Assembly (NCBI GenBank): GCA_030268105.1
Contig: BSDZ01000003.1
Coordinates: 2,170,001 to 2,234,000 of the forward strand
Length of the DNA: 64,000 nt
Direction of reading: 5' to 3'
From: Volvox africanus
Lineage: Eukaryota > Chlorophyta > Chlorophyceae > Chlamydomonadales > Volvocaceae
Below are positions 12,801-25,836 of this stretch, piece after piece. Both the position numbers and the translations under genes were made by a program. How positions within the stretch are numbered: the stretch's first letter is position 1; each line of letters starts with the position of its first letter. Under the pieces are notes generated by a model. The model was not told where the DNA came from and did not search any database. It saw only the letters and a list, made by a program, of their open reading frames with translations.

Positions 12801-15800
12801 AGCGGTAGCGACACCGAAGGCAGTCCAGCCACAGCCCAAATAGATGACGCTCCCGGGAAATCAGGAGGTAGACTTGGTGAACGAATGAGCAGATGGAGAA
12901 ACGCTAATGCGGGGGGTGTGGGCTCTTTGCCGGGTTTGGATGCGGCAGAACCAGCGACGGAAACAAGACCGCAAACAGGACCTGCAACAGCGCCCAAGGA
13001 TGATCTGATCCCCCCGCCTACATCCCCTCACCGCACTCCGTTACCCGGCGGCCCTGCAAACGGTGACTTGTGTGACAGCGCAGCACACCAGAATCCCCTC
13101 AGCCGGCCCCGCTCAAGATGGGAGGACCGCCCTCCGGTCCGCCTTCCGCCACCATGCTTTGGTGTGGCGGCAGCAGCCGCAACCGTCTCTGACACACCCG
13201 CTGGGGACGGCGCTATGGAAGTGGAAATGGCGACTACGGAGTGTCGGCGTGCGGAAAGCAGCGGGGCCCCTGCCGATGATTGGGATAACGGGGGAGGGTC
13301 CTCAGGGCGGAACGGAGCTATCGCCTCGGTGCTGGACCATGTGGATGGTCCAGTTGCTGGGACAGGCGCCGGGATGGATGCGAAGGGGCACGGCGGCGAC
13401 GGGACGCAGCAGTCGCACGCTGGTGGCGGCAAGGCTTGCAAGGCCAGCGCGGCGTACAGCTTGCAGGATCGGGATCGTGTCGGGATGCAACATCCATCCC
13501 CACAGAACGGCCGTCAACAAGACGGCGACGCTGTTCCCCGCGCGCGCCAGCCAGCCAGCCAGGATTCTCCCGGCGAGCGCGTTACTGGGGCACGCGGTGA
13601 TATCACCAATCATGACAGGCGACCCACGCCGCCGCCGTTGCTGTTGCACGCGGAAGGTCGCCGGTATGGCGGCTTTGAGGAACGGCGGGAACAGCAGTGC
13701 TACAGCGCGGAGGGACGGGTGCAGCGGGATGATGACAACGATCGACGGCGGCCGGCAGCATATCATGGTGCACAGCCGCCGTCGTCACGTGACGGAAGCC
13801 GCCGGGATCTGTACGATAACGGCCGATTACCACCGCGCCGCGATGAGTATAGTGACCAGCGGCCGCTACCGCCCCGCCGCAAGGACGAGCCGTGTGGCGA
13901 CTGGCGGCTGCGCGGGCCGCCGCCACCTTCGATACAGCAACGCGAGGTGTATGATGATCGATCACGGCCTTCTGTTGGCGCAGCTCGTGGCCCTAGCCGT
14001 GACGATTACTTGGATCGCAGGCCCCCCGCGTCTCACGCACCACTACCCGTGACCGGTAATGCCGCTGCCGCCGTTACCGGTGGCGGACAGCAGCGAGGCG
14101 ACCTGCATGAGGGCCGCCGGCCGCAGCTGCCGCCGCCAGGACGCGGCAATGAAGGATATCGGGACCGCGAATGGGTGGAGCGGGGCGGTGGCTCGTCCAT
14201 CTCCACCAGGGGCTACGGTCGTGATGTCGGGCCGAGTCCGAGGAGAGAGGGCCTGAGCAGCGACCGCAGTGGTTGGGAAAGAGAGCGAGAACGGCACATG
14301 GACCGGGACCGGGACCGGGACCGGGACTACCGCTTGCGGGAGCGGGAGAGGGAGCGAGAGGGGTTGGCGGCACGCAGCTTCCCCTCGCAAGGGCCTTCCA
14401 GCTACCACCGCGACGCTGTCGCCAGTGGCGGTGGTGTAAGTGCAACCAGGTGGGAAAAGTGCATCTGCGCCTTCCCCTTCACTCATTCAGATAATGCACG
14501 CGATTCTGCCGCATGCAGTCATGCGCGCCCTACATGGGTGCTGGGTGCAGGCACGCGCTGCCTTCTAGTCGTATTGCCGCAACAACAGCAACAGGTGCAG
14601 CCAGGTGTGGCTCTTGAACTCGGCCCTCGGGTGTATCGAACGCCGCCTGCCCCAGCATTCTTCCGCCTGCCTATCTCCACCGCGGCCCCTTCCGAAACCG
14701 CAACACCTCCTCCGCAGTGATAACCCCCCTCCCCCACCCCTCAGGCACCCAACGAAATGAAACTCGCACCAGCGAACCACCACCATAAACCTGCTCCAGG
14801 GCCCGAAGGGAGCAATGCAGCCCCTCGCTCCTCGCCACCTCTCCGTCCTTCCACGCCACCTCTCCGCCCCACCACGCCGCCTTCTCCACCTCTCAACGCC
14901 TCCTCCATGCCCCTCCGCCCCTGCGCTCCACACCATCTCCAACCTCCGCACTCTATGCCACCCCACCACCGACCCTCCCAGCGGCCCCAGTGCGGTGCCT
15001 CCCGCCAAGGCATCCCGCGGTTGCGCCCTCCCCTCATTATGTCGCAGCCACCATTCTGCACCAGGCAGACTAGGCAAAACCCCCACCCCCACCCCCCCCA
15101 CGAAAACCCCAAACAGCTCTGCAACTCCCCTGCCGCGTCCCCCACTTCCCAGTGGCCACCATTCTTTGCTTTACGCACGCCCTCTCCTGCGCCCATCTGA
15201 CGAAGTTGCAAGACATCGAGAGAGCCTGCTCATCGTTCGTTCATCTCGGGGGCCTCGAAGGAGAAACAAATACCTTAAATCCCACAAACGCGACTGGCTG
15301 GACTGATGTGGGGGCAAGTACCCCAAGGACGTGGGGAAGAACCCCCCACACAATTGTACTCGGGTACTTCTACAAACCCTGGATCCTGGGGCAGGCCCTG
15401 CTGCCCATCGGTTGCCCTGCCTCCGCACCACCACCCCGGTGCTCCCACCATCGGGACGTCGATATGCCTCCTGATGATGCCACCTGAGCGCATTGAGCGT
15501 TCCACCCTTCCAATTCCGGCTTGAATTTGCTGAGGACGCCCTCCGCCCGCATCACGCGATCTGCATCCAACAGACACTCCCTCGACACCCCTCTCGCCAC
15601 CTCCGTACTCCTCACAGGCGATCGGGCTCACCTCTACCGGCTTCCAAGCGACCGCGCACCTCACCCCCCCGGTCAGGCACCGGTAGCGGTTACCCAGCCT
15701 ATGATCATCGCCAACATCAGCAGCCACCGCCTTATCATCACCATGCGCCCCACCCGGGACCAGGCTCAGGAGGGGCGCCCGGAGGCGAGGGGGCTGCCCT

Positions 15801-18225
15801 CAGCAGTGCGGACATTGGTGAGCTGGATGCAGGTCTAGGACCACAATGTGGTCACTTGATAGGGATCCGCAACGTAATCGTTGTGTGGCTTCGGTAGACG
15901 GGAGATGGATGTGGCGTCCTTGGCGTGGGTTGGGGCGGGGCATATGGCTACGAGGCAACAGATGAATTGGACGCCGTGTCGTCAATGCGTTATTCTTTGT
16001 GTGTTGTTTGCATGTGCTTGTGATCTTCGGGAGAGGTGGTGGCCTCGTGGTGGCGAAGACAGGGGGTTAGAGGTTCGGATTCAAGTGCGCCGCCGACCCG
16101 TGGGACCTCATGATCAAACGTTGTGCCTATGGCGTGCCTCTCCGCCTTTGTTGAATTTTTTCTTGTAGTCCGTGCCATGATGGCTGCGCCCGCTGGTGGA
16201 GCTCCTGTAGCCGGCATGGGCGCAACGGGTCATGCCGGGCCCATCGGCGGCAGCGGCCCTGGATCTGGATCTGGATCTGAGTACATTGCGGCAAATGCAA
16301 GTGCCACGGTTACGGCGAATTCCTCTCAGCTCACGGCGGAGCAAAAGCGCAAATTGCTTTGGGGCGCCAAGAAGGTGGAGGCGGTCATCAGCCAGGTGCG
16401 ATGATTCGGATGCACGTTAACAGGTACTGGCTGCAGATGCACGGATTTGCCAACGGCTGTTGGTGGTACACTTATCGGCGGGGAGCTTGGACTGGGTTGG
16501 GGGGAGGTGGAATGGGGGAGTGCTCACTGCTCATGCTGCTAGCGTCATGCAGGAATGCGTCTCGTCGCTCATGCACCGCTGCGTCGGACTGGATGCTCAA
16601 ATCAACCCTGTGCTGGTCGTTCCTGGGCCTTGCGTATTTGTTGGCAGCTGGACGTGCCTGTCCAACAACGTGCCCACTGCCCCGGTGCATGCGCAGGGCG
16701 CTGAGTCATTGTTCGGTGCAAACCGCTGGGACCGGGCGGCTGAGGTGCGTTATGGAGGCGGTGCTGGGTGTAGGAAGCACCAGACTGAGAAACGGCATCG
16801 TGCTTGAGCTCTGAGATGTGACTTTGGGTTCTCTCCGTCTCAGACCCCCGATCATGTCCCGGTCACCAGCACGTGGGGCCGCATTTGCATGTCCACTGCC
16901 TGGAGACCCATTGCGGGGTGGTGTACCAATCTTTGGATGAAGTCTACTTGTGTATTTACGTTCAATGACCACAGTGTAGTTTTCTGGATTGCGCTGGGTT
17001 TTGATTGCTTACCCGTGTCTCTCTTCCTCTTACCCGCCCGGCGCACGTCCCATTAAGACGTCTCACGCCGTGCTTCATCCACCACCCCGTCTGATTGCAG
17101 ATCTTGGAGACTGATCGGGACAAGGAGAAGTTTCAGCGGCTGATGGTGGGTGCAATGAGACTAATAGGGCTGTACCTATGGAAGAAGTAGTGATTGCTGC
17201 TACAGCTCTGCCTAGCTGTGTGTCTGCGCCTACTGGCTATGTTATTGTCCTTGGCGTTGCCTGATGAGCCCACGCTCGCGCATCTTATACCCTGTTGCCA
17301 TGGCACAGCCAGATGCATTCTGTGAGGTTTCGCGGCTGTTACGGTGTGTTTCATGTTCCACTGCTCCCAACCCGCGAAGCTTGTAATACCATAGGGGGCC
17401 GGGTCACCCCGCCCTTCGGCTCTACATCGTCCTCTGACCTTACTGCTGCACAATCCACCTGCGGCTGGGCGGTGGCTAACGGGTGGTGTGTTTCTGGCAG
17501 TCAACAGCCCGCTGCCGTCATCCTTCCATTTATGCCTTGATAATTGGACACCATCACAGCTCTCGGATACCCTCAATCCCGCCCTTTGGCCCCTCAGGGC
17601 CTCAAGGGGGATATGGCGCACCGCTCCGCACTCCCCATGGTGGAGGCCCGGCCTTCGTCGCCCGGAGCAGAATCCCACCTGGCGATGACTCGTAAGTTTT
17701 GGTTATAAGCTGGGTCTGATGCAATTAACTTGTTCGCGAGGCTACTGTACGACCCCGGCACATGCACCTGCTGTGACGCTCCTGGGTGGCTGGGAAGATT
17801 GTGGTGCTCATTACAATCTCATACCGGCTGTGTCTCAGTGTTGAACGCGCTTAAGTCGCTCTGGTTCCACGTTTGTGCCAGTAGCTGTGTACCAGCTTTG
17901 CCTTAGCTCTTGACTATTGGCCTGCGTCGTTGTGGGGTTTTGGGGTTTTGGAACGTCTGGAGTCTGTGACGTGATCCAGCGGGGAGCTACCATACCTCGC
18001 GGCTTAAAGGTGGCAGATGAAAAATTTTAAAACAAAATACAACGGGGGGTTGTGTTCGTGACCTGAAATAACGTTTGTTTTTCCACTGTCATAGTTTTCC
18101 GGCCCCATCCATGGCGTCGCATTCCCGCAGGCGAGCAACAAGAGCGAGTGCTCGGGGAGGTGGAGCAGCAGTACCTGGCGGGTCTCAAGCGAAAGGACGG
18201 CCGCACGGCCGGGCTGGGCATGTAA
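9873..18225 (+). CDS. Arg-Asp-rich protein with C-terminal SMAP domain (RSRC2-like)
   Basis: Seven exons fit in phase: 9873-14435, 15574-15817, 16169-16395, 16697-16744, 17101-17145, 17598-17691, 18131-18225, giving about 1771 residues. The start MATGPEAIPSEETAA is followed by an acidic EEELLDYDPHDEDLL segment. Then come long RD/RE/DRDRD tracts (about residues 120-280, 630-780, 1470-1510) separated by disordered Pro/Ser/Gly/Gln sequence. The last five exons encode a SMAP-type domain: AEQKRKLLWGAKK, NRWDRAAE, DRDKEKFQRLMGLKGD, EVEQQYLAGLKRKDGR and the final GLGM. The family (small acidic protein and RSRC2) is nuclear and linked to splicing-type RD/RS proteins; the splicing role here is inference. 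The first exon, over 4.5 kb in one open frame, is unusual beside the 45-48 nt exons near the end. Short in-frame introns inside it cannot be excluded. Confidence 0.82.
11820..12170 (+). repeat. Hexameric repeat tract encoding Arg-Asp dipeptides
   Basis: Within the first exon of the SMAP-domain gene, units of gaccgt/gaccgc and gaccgg/gatcgg recur almost without interruption. They encode alternating Asp-Arg with occasional Glu, Leu, Trp and Asn. A shorter GACCGG tract lies near 14300-14330. Such RD/RE dipeptide tracts are typical of nuclear RNA-processing proteins; in DNA terms they form a degenerate 6-bp minisatellite. Confidence 0.75.
14436..15573 (+). other. Large C-rich intron of the SMAP-domain gene
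   Basis: The 1.14 kb between the donor after 14435 (gtaagt) and the acceptor before 15574 is mostly C-rich, Pro-coding-like low complexity (for example 14760-15110). The long open frames there on both strands lack splice support and continue across obvious repeats, so they are taken as intronic. Confidence 0.6.
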
Positions 18226-20786
18226 TGGACACAATACCGCCGAATGGCCGGCAGGGCGGAAGGCATTGAGGAATAGGGCAGCCTCGCAGGTTCGGAGAAA
18301 AGATGGGCGATAGGACGGCCGCGCGCCCAAGCGATCGTGCAAATCCTGTTTGCGCCATGGAAGCCAAGGTTCTGGGGGTTATGTGGGTTGGCGTGAATTT
18401 TGCGGATGCGGCGTTGCGGCATTGTGTTATGCCTCACGCCGGTTCTTCGAGGTGGTGGTCTTCCAGGGCAAGGGAGAACGTCTACGGGGTCTTGGGGCAA
18501 CATGCGCGCGTGGTCGGGACAAGCGGTAGCTTTGCAGGGCGCCCAGGTGACGCATTAATGCCAAGAAACGGGAGGTCCTTTTTGGCGGTAGCGGGAGATG
18601 ACTCTCTCAGACAACATGGCGGTGATCGAAGGGCGTATGGGTTACAGACCTGTTGATCTGACCCTAAGCAGGCGCCATCAATCCCAAGCTTGTGTACATG
18701 AACACGTTACGAGGGGTCGTGTGAACCCTTACGAGGGATTTTGGCGTCCCAGCCACTCTGTGGTTGGATGTCTGGCATGTCTAGGAACAGGAGGCATCCC
18801 CGGACCGCGCTTTCGGTTTGGCTTATGGACCGGTCATGGTGCTGGGGAGAATGTTGCTGGCCATCAGCTCATTCCTCAGTGCACCATGATATTCTCTAGG
18901 TCCCGGATAGTTCCGTTGCCGGCATTTAAATATTGGCAGCAGGCGGGAGCCAAGGACCTTCCAGCTGGACGTCTGGCAGCAGCATGCTGATATCGATGCG
19001 GTGTTCTGCCATATCACTAATTCAGTGGGCGATGTCCTCGATTGCCATCATTTTCGCGTTATAAATTCGCCTTTCGTTCCCTTAATCATGTCACCGGCAA
19101 TGAGCACTGGTGGCTTTGACAGCGTGCGCCGCACTGGACGAAATGGTGGGAGTGTCTGGGACTGTAGACTGGACGCGCAAAACCTATTAGTACGTCATGT
19201 CCGGGCGCCGCCCATCCTTCGCGATGTCACCATTCTTACCCTTTGCATTAATGCGTTCCGCCAGTTCTAGGGGTCCTTCCCACAGACATCGTCACTTGAG
19301 GTCTAAATGTTTGTCAAGTGGTGACGTCGCAGTCTTTGTGATGACCTTTGCAATACTCGGCTTTTTCCGTATGCATTTCATAGAGCAAGGTGGACAGTGA
19401 TAACGACCTCGTTATACCTGGTGCGGCACTTCAGGTCAGGCTACACTGTGGCATCCCTTCCAGCGTTCTTCGCTGCTCTCCCCAGCGTGCTGCAAAACCC
19501 GGAGTTCAGGCCCAATATGCCTCCATGCTCATCGATGCCGTATTATTTGCTTTCTGTCAGTTCCAGGCGTTCCCCACATCACAGAGGTTTGAGGTTCTAT
19601 GCTTGTCCGCGAGTTAAGAGACCAATCAAGCAGTGATAAAGTAGTGCATTTCGCGGCTACGTGCTTATCCCCTTACAAATATTCTTCCCTTGACAGCTGG
19701 GCAAGGTGCGTTAACAACATCACGTCTTGAACAGGTAATCTTCAGACGCCCAGCCCCTTGCAAGAAGCCCTGTTCCTGATGCACCACGAGTGTGCAATGT
19801 TATTGTGGATATAGCGGCAGCAGCGGATCTAACGGCAGCAGCTGAAGACCGTTACCCAGTGTGTGTGTTGAGTCATTCCGACGCCGCTTTGCTCAGTCCC
19901 TGGGGCCCTCAAACATACAAGCACACATGGGCACAAGAGAGGATCTAGTTCCATGCAGGCGAAAATGCGGGATGCAGTGCCGCGCTCATGAAAGCCCCAG
20001 TCACAGAAGCCAACGACGGTCGCGCGGTGTCAACAGCCAAAATTATCAAGACTTACTCCAGAGTCAGTCGGTCTCAAAACTTGCCCTTACGAGCACCACT
20101 AAGCAGATGCCAACACAGTCAACACACACGCAGTGGCCGGATCAGCCCCCTCTCGGGGGAAAACCTGGCTCACACAAGCACACGCTGTACACACTAAGTA
20201 CAAGACCCCATCCCCAGACGCACGTGACAACAGCTGTTAACCACCGCCGCCATCAAAATCGGGCCCCCATTACGACAGGTCGACCGTGGCGTTACAGCAT
20301 CACAGGAGCCGCATTTCTTGCTAGCGCAACCAGGACCTCACCCAAACGCATGCGGCGCAGTGGTGGATCTGCTGTCCCCATCTCGCTTCCGCCATGCGGT
20401 CATCCGCAATGACATCCGCAACGACATGGGTGGCCCCAACAAACGCAACTTCCTCTCACACCTTGCCTTTCCGACCACGGGTCTGGCCTAGGAGCCTCTG
20501 TAGCGCTGGTTTAGCAACTGCAAGTATATTGCCACTTGTCGTTCGGCTACCACCCTGTCCATCTTGGACCCTAAGTAAGACCCCTTCTTCCCCAGTTTGC
20601 CCCTCACGGAAGAGCCTCCTTTTTCCCGTCGCCCATTTCATTCCCCATCAGTGTCCGGCGCACGCTATTGCACGCAACCGGAGGCAGCCCCCACATCAAC
20701 ACCACTGCGACCTCTCCTGCACCTCAAGTTTGGGACAGAAGTTTCCTTACGGCACATCCAAGGTAAAAGCCTGGGTAAATGCCTGC
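18226..20786. other. Intergenic between convergent genes, with possible orphan exons
   Basis: This lies between the stop of the SMAP gene and the last exon of EBP1. Most of it shows no coding signal. Plus-strand pieces look protein-like but could not be joined into a gene: about 18960-19270 (containing LDVWQQHADIDAVFCHITNS), about 19440-19600 (LPAFFAALPSVLQNPEFRP in one frame, then QYASMLIDAVLFAFCQFQAF in another), and about 20307-20489 (VVDLLSPSRFRHAVIRND ... GGPNKRNFLSHLAF, ending at TAG). They could be exons of an unrecognised plus-strand gene or a decayed gene with frame shifts. Confidence 0.35.
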
Positions 20787-23699
20787 TTATGCATCCACCG
20801 CGGCGGGAGGTGCAGGTGTGGCGGTCGCAGCCTTGTCCTGCAGACGATTCAGAGCAGAGGAAAGGGACATACAACAACAGCAATGAACATGGAAACATCC
20901 GGAATCGACCGTGGTGATGTCATCACGCTAATCCTTCCATTGGTAGCTCCCAACCCATGCGCACACAACACAGACAACACCAGTAACGTGCTTTCACCTT
21001 CGCCCAGCCGTTGTAACACACTACATGAATTATCCACAACCCTAACGAGCACATCTCCATAACATATCCACAACACATCTCGCTAAACGACCCCTTTCCC
21101 CATGAATATCCTTAGCGTCCAAGTCCTACTCACCTTGTTCCTCTTCTTCTTCGCGCTCTTGGCGCTGACAGTCGTGGTCAGCAGGTCGAGGATCTCCTTG
21201 TCCTCCAATTTCTTCTCACTGCTAACCGGCTGCCGCACAGCCGTGGTGACAATGCTGGAACCGTTAGGCATCAACAGCACCGTGCCCTTGATCTGCGCGA
21301 CCAGCTCGCCGCCCTTCTCGTGCAGCACTGGGTACGGGTGCAGCAATCCGTGATTTAGGCACTCCACGAGGCCCAGCTTGAGCTGGCCTACTTTGAGCTC
21401 AGTCTTTTGATTGGCAGCCTCATCTAAGAGGGCACGCAGCGTGAAGGGCATGGTTGCAAAGCTCGAATTGATCAGAGAAAAGACTGTGCGGCTGGCCTGC
21501 ATCTTCAACTGGTAGGCCACTTCTAGGGCGCGCTTGTACACAGTCGTCTCCTTCTCGTCGAGCACCTGGATTGGGGGTGTGGAAGGAACGTAATATGCGA
21601 TTACAACCTGGTGAATAACCTGCAATCTCAATCTCAGTCAAAAGCCTCAAACACATCATGATTTAGAAAGAGGCAGCAGAGGGCCTGCAGGTTGAGGCCG
21701 CCGATTCGCGAGCGCGTGTGGAGGTGAACAGCAAGTGATCACATAAGCAAACCCTAACATTACGTTCACGGTAGCTGCATATGGCGGGTTTCAAAGCCAG
21801 ATGCTAACGCTAATAAATCCCTCTGTTGAGGACCGGAGTTTTGCAATGCATAGCACAGTAACAGTTCAGAAGCAACGTTTGCCAAATTCGGATGAATCAG
21901 CCCCTAAATATACGGCACATCCTCACACCCACATCGACCTCCCTCTTCATAGCCTAACGGTGTTATGTTCCACACATGCACGCAAGCAACAAACCCAGGA
22001 AATCCCACTAGTCTTTGCTCCGCATTCCTCCACCTGGTGGAGCCGGGGCGAATCTCTCTTTACCCCAATCCCCGCATCTCGTCTCTCCCAGCACGTATAA
22101 CCCTACAGCTCGGACATGTCCACACAACCGCCAAGTGTCGTTCGGTCGCTCCCTTGCGTCGTAACTCTGAGGCGAGGTATCCCACTTAATATAACCTTCT
22201 AGTTAGCCTCCAAACCAAACCTTCAACCTCTACGACCATCCTAATCATTAACCTGCCCGCCGAAGGGGTCAAGATTGCTAGCCTAGGTCGCCTCTATTTT
22301 GGGGCCTTTCATCAAGCATATTCCCAATGCGTACTCACCCGCGGTTTGCCCTCGCCTGTGCTGATGACAATATCAATGGCGTACACCTCGTTTTCTTCAA
22401 ATTCCGCATCCTCCACCTTTTGATCCGGCGTGGGCTTATTAAGGATGCACTTGCTGCCGTCAATAACGAACTGCTTCATCTCGTGCGACATGACGCCCTC
22501 TACCATGTTGCAGCCATAAGCCTCTGCGATCTTTTGCAGCGGCCCTGCAACATCCGAAATGTGCTTGCCGGGACGTATCAAGCGCACAGCAGCATCAAAC
22601 GCAGTACGAGCAGCAGCAATGACATCTGCGGCACGACCCGTAATTGCCTCTGCACCCGCCTGCACCACCACCGTGGTCGCCTGAGTGGCAATGAAGCCGT
22701 CGATGTGGCAGCCCATGTCACTGCAGCGGCCACCAAGGGATGTGCAGGGGTGCAGGTTCGGTTTCACCAAGGAAGTACTATGGGACATTGCCCCCCGGGC
22801 ACCCCCTTGGCTGGGGCTCTATTGTCTCCTCAGCTTAACTGAGGCTGGAACGGACATACGGCGGCTGCCAGTGTCGTGCTTTTGGATAGATGGAAAGACA
22901 TGCGCTGGCTCCAGGCAAGAAACACCATGCAACACAACCCCAGGTACTTTCAGAAGTGCACCCCGACTTACATCTTGACGACATCTCCGGCTTTAAGGGC
23001 AGCAGCATCATCCGCGTTTGGTGAAAAATGTCCCACAACACTGCGCGGGAAGGCGGGTGGCGAGCGCTGAGTCCAGTGGAGTGCTTTTCGGAAAAATCCC
23101 CGGCACCACGACAAGGCTCGAGTTCCATACAGTGGTTGTGTTCATCAAGACAAATCTTTACCAGACCATCTTTACATTTTTTACAATCCCCAATTGTTGC
23201 GTGTCTGTGCAAACATACCTGTTCACGGAGACGCACGTCGGGAAAGCGACACCCTTCTCAATTTGCTTTCCCTTGTATATATTGCCGCATTCCCTGAAAG
23301 TGAGTACAATTTTAGTACATGTTTCCGCGATTGGCGTAGTGACCTCAGGCGCAAACCGCGGGCTCTTACTTGTTAATAAAGTTATCACCAGTGCGGCATA
23401 GGTCCACAATTTTAGCGCCGTCCTTGCATCCGTCGATAACAGCCTGAAGGGCGCCTGCATGCATGATGCCCGGTGTGAACACGTTGGCCGGCAGACCAGC
23501 GCCGACAATTCTCTACTCACGGTTGCAAATATCCGCCGCCGCCTTGTACTTGGTCACAACCTCGGGCTGCAAGCAATAGAATGCTTGAAATGTCGATGAA
23601 CATCTAGACTGGCGACAATGGAAAGTACAAGTATCGCTCGATGCGCACCACGCTCAGATTGGGCTCCTGCTCGCCCTGAATAGAGCCGTCGTCGGACAT
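20787..23699 (-). CDS. EBP1: EBP1/PA2G4 homologue (proliferation-associated 2G4, M24 fold)
   Basis: Eight exons join cleanly in phase: 23699-23649, 23566-23521, 23454-23370, 23293-23219, 23040-22972, 22720-22339, 21565-21134, 20837-20787, giving 396 residues, the usual EBP1 length. Family blocks in order are VTKYKAAADICNRALQ, KGVAFPTCVSVN, VGHFSPNADDAALKAGDVVK, IDMGCHIDGFIATQA, EGVMSHEMKQFVIDG, EVYAIDIVISTGEGKPR, PFTLRALLDE and GTVLLMPNGS. A basic SAKSAKKKRNK precedes a short last exon DKAATATPAPPAAVDA. EBP1 has the pita-bread fold of methionine aminopeptidases without peptidase activity. It binds RNA and ribosomes and, in plants, regulates growth and organ size. The lysine-rich tail fits RNA or nucleolar binding. 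The start is chosen because MSDDGSIQGEQEPNLS leads straight into the conserved helix. Confidence 0.95.
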
Positions 23700-25836
23700 A
23701 GTTGAATTTTGTCAATCAAAATCAACCACGTTTCGGGAGAGGGACGATTTCATATCGAGGTGCCGGCACTATGAATTGATCTGATGGGCCCTTTGGCGGA
23801 AAAATCACGGCCTCCCAAGAATGCAACTCCCGAATATGTTTTGTGCGACTTAACCGGATACTATGAGAGCCATCATACAATTTTATGCCTTCATAACGAT
23901 ACTTCATCCTGTAAATTGGACAGACAAAATAGCTCTGAGCTTGTTGAAATCTGCAGTAGCCACCGAAGGCAACATAGAATCCTTCTTAGCAACCCAAGAC
24001 TGCAAGAAAGGAATATTCTTGATCTTAGCAAAGGGCTAGAGGAGGCAGGCATTTCATGTGGGACCCGGGATAGGAGAAGGCCTGGCGGGACCGTTAAAGC
24101 GGGACGAAGGTGATTTCCAAATATGTTAATCTCCAACTCGCAGCAATAGACATTTAAGTTTTCATATAACCATACAGAACACAACCCTCACACCGGTGGT
24201 TCTGATCGGACGGCTGGGCTACAGCCAAGCACTCAGCTGCCACAGATGCTGCCAACCGTGGGCTGCATGAAAACGGCACTCGAGCCGTTTAGGCTGCACT
24301 GTAAGTCTTATGTATGAAGACGGCAAATCCCTCACTTCCTTTGCCCTTAGGCCATTGACCCTCAGCCATCTATGTGCTGACTTGCTTCGTGCCCTTCTGG
24401 GACAAGCCACTGGTAGTGCTACGTTCCCTAGGAACACACTGCAGAGGAAAGTGTCCGATTAGCCCCACTCCCACTGACATGTCCCCGTCCAATCAGTGGG
24501 CTTTGCTGCCCGTTGGTACTGCGCTAAGGACAACGTTGCTGATAGAACGTCCGCACATGCCATCCTTATCGCAATGACACATAGGCCTCCGCACAACTGC
24601 TGCCAACATACAAGTCGTTGCTGTGAAAATAAGCTTAACTTCATGTACATATGCACTGCCCATTGCGATCACTCCTCATGTTGTGACCGACCTGCTGCTA
24701 GTCGGATATTACAGAGCGGAAGGATGCAACAGTGGTGTACCACGCTGCACCTCACCTGATGGCCAAATATCATGTTTTGCCTTAGCTACTCGGAGTTCAA
24801 CGCAGGAATAGTAGCCATCACTCCATCGTCGAGTCCAAACTTTAATTACCCGTCGCAGCAGGTACTCTTAACATTCCTGAACTTGTCTCAGTCCACTGAA
24901 AGCCCAACATTTTTGGACTCAGAAACGGTGATGTTGGAAGACACCGACGGCGCTGCCAGGAAGAGTAATGAGCCTTCTCGTTCACCCGCCCCGCACATCT
25001 CTGCTTCGCGGTGGAATCTTTTGCACCTTGCAACGGACACTGGCGATACCATATCAGCACTGATAGCAGTACCGCGGACCGCAGTGATACTCTCACATGT
25101 ACGGCGACACGTGCTTTAAGCATAAAAGCCGTCCTTTTGCAAGGGCGTCGTAAGAATCCTACCAACAGCCAGGGAACGCTTGCTTGGCACTGTGCTCAAC
25201 TGGCCGGATCCTGCTCAACTAATCGATCCTGTTCAACATGGAAAGGACGTAACAACCGCAGCATTACGGACATCCTTCGGTCGCACATACGCACCCTACC
25301 TGCAAGGTATGGGTCAGCCGCGGTCCCCCTGGACGAAATCATCGTTCGTCGATGGGCAGCACAGCGACATCGCCACCATTGCCCAAACTTTTTAAATGCC
25401 CCGTCGACACGCCTTTTAGACAACAGCACCACCTGGAGCAGTCTACCACGTGGAAAGCATATACAGTTAACTATGATACCCTCAGGTGACACGATGCAGG
25501 AGCTGAATGACATCGGGAAAAGCCGTACATGACCCACCGGGTAGCTGTGGCATCATTGGGCGTTGCTGCCCAATAACGGGCACAAAAACGTATGTGTGGA
25601 GAGAATAATCTTCGTTTGTCTGTTAAGGATATATCCTCAGCCGGAACATGGATATGCAAACCAAGTCACTCAACACGTGTACACTGACAAACGGAAATAC
25701 TGCCTTGCATGTACGCACTATCCAACCGCTCGTCCAATTTATCGTCGTGCAACGATGACCACTCTTCCTCTCAAACTGTTCAATGCCGGCCACCAGTGGC
25801 TAAATTTAGCAGCTGCAAGAGCATAACTGTCCTGTT
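23700..25836. other. Intergenic, nothing supported
   Basis: This 2.1 kb lies between the EBP1 start and the stop of the RING gene, both on the minus strand. It should contain the EBP1 promoter and the RING gene 3' UTR. Frames of up to about 170 codons exist (for example plus 25011-25532), but none shows a conserved motif or a splice-consistent extension. No RNA gene or repeat was recognised. Confidence 0.5.

Noticed and set aside
10039..14494. Several long frames on both strands within the first exon of the SMAP gene
   Set aside because: They are shadows of the RD-rich repeat coding; only the 9873 frame links in phase to the conserved C-terminal domain.
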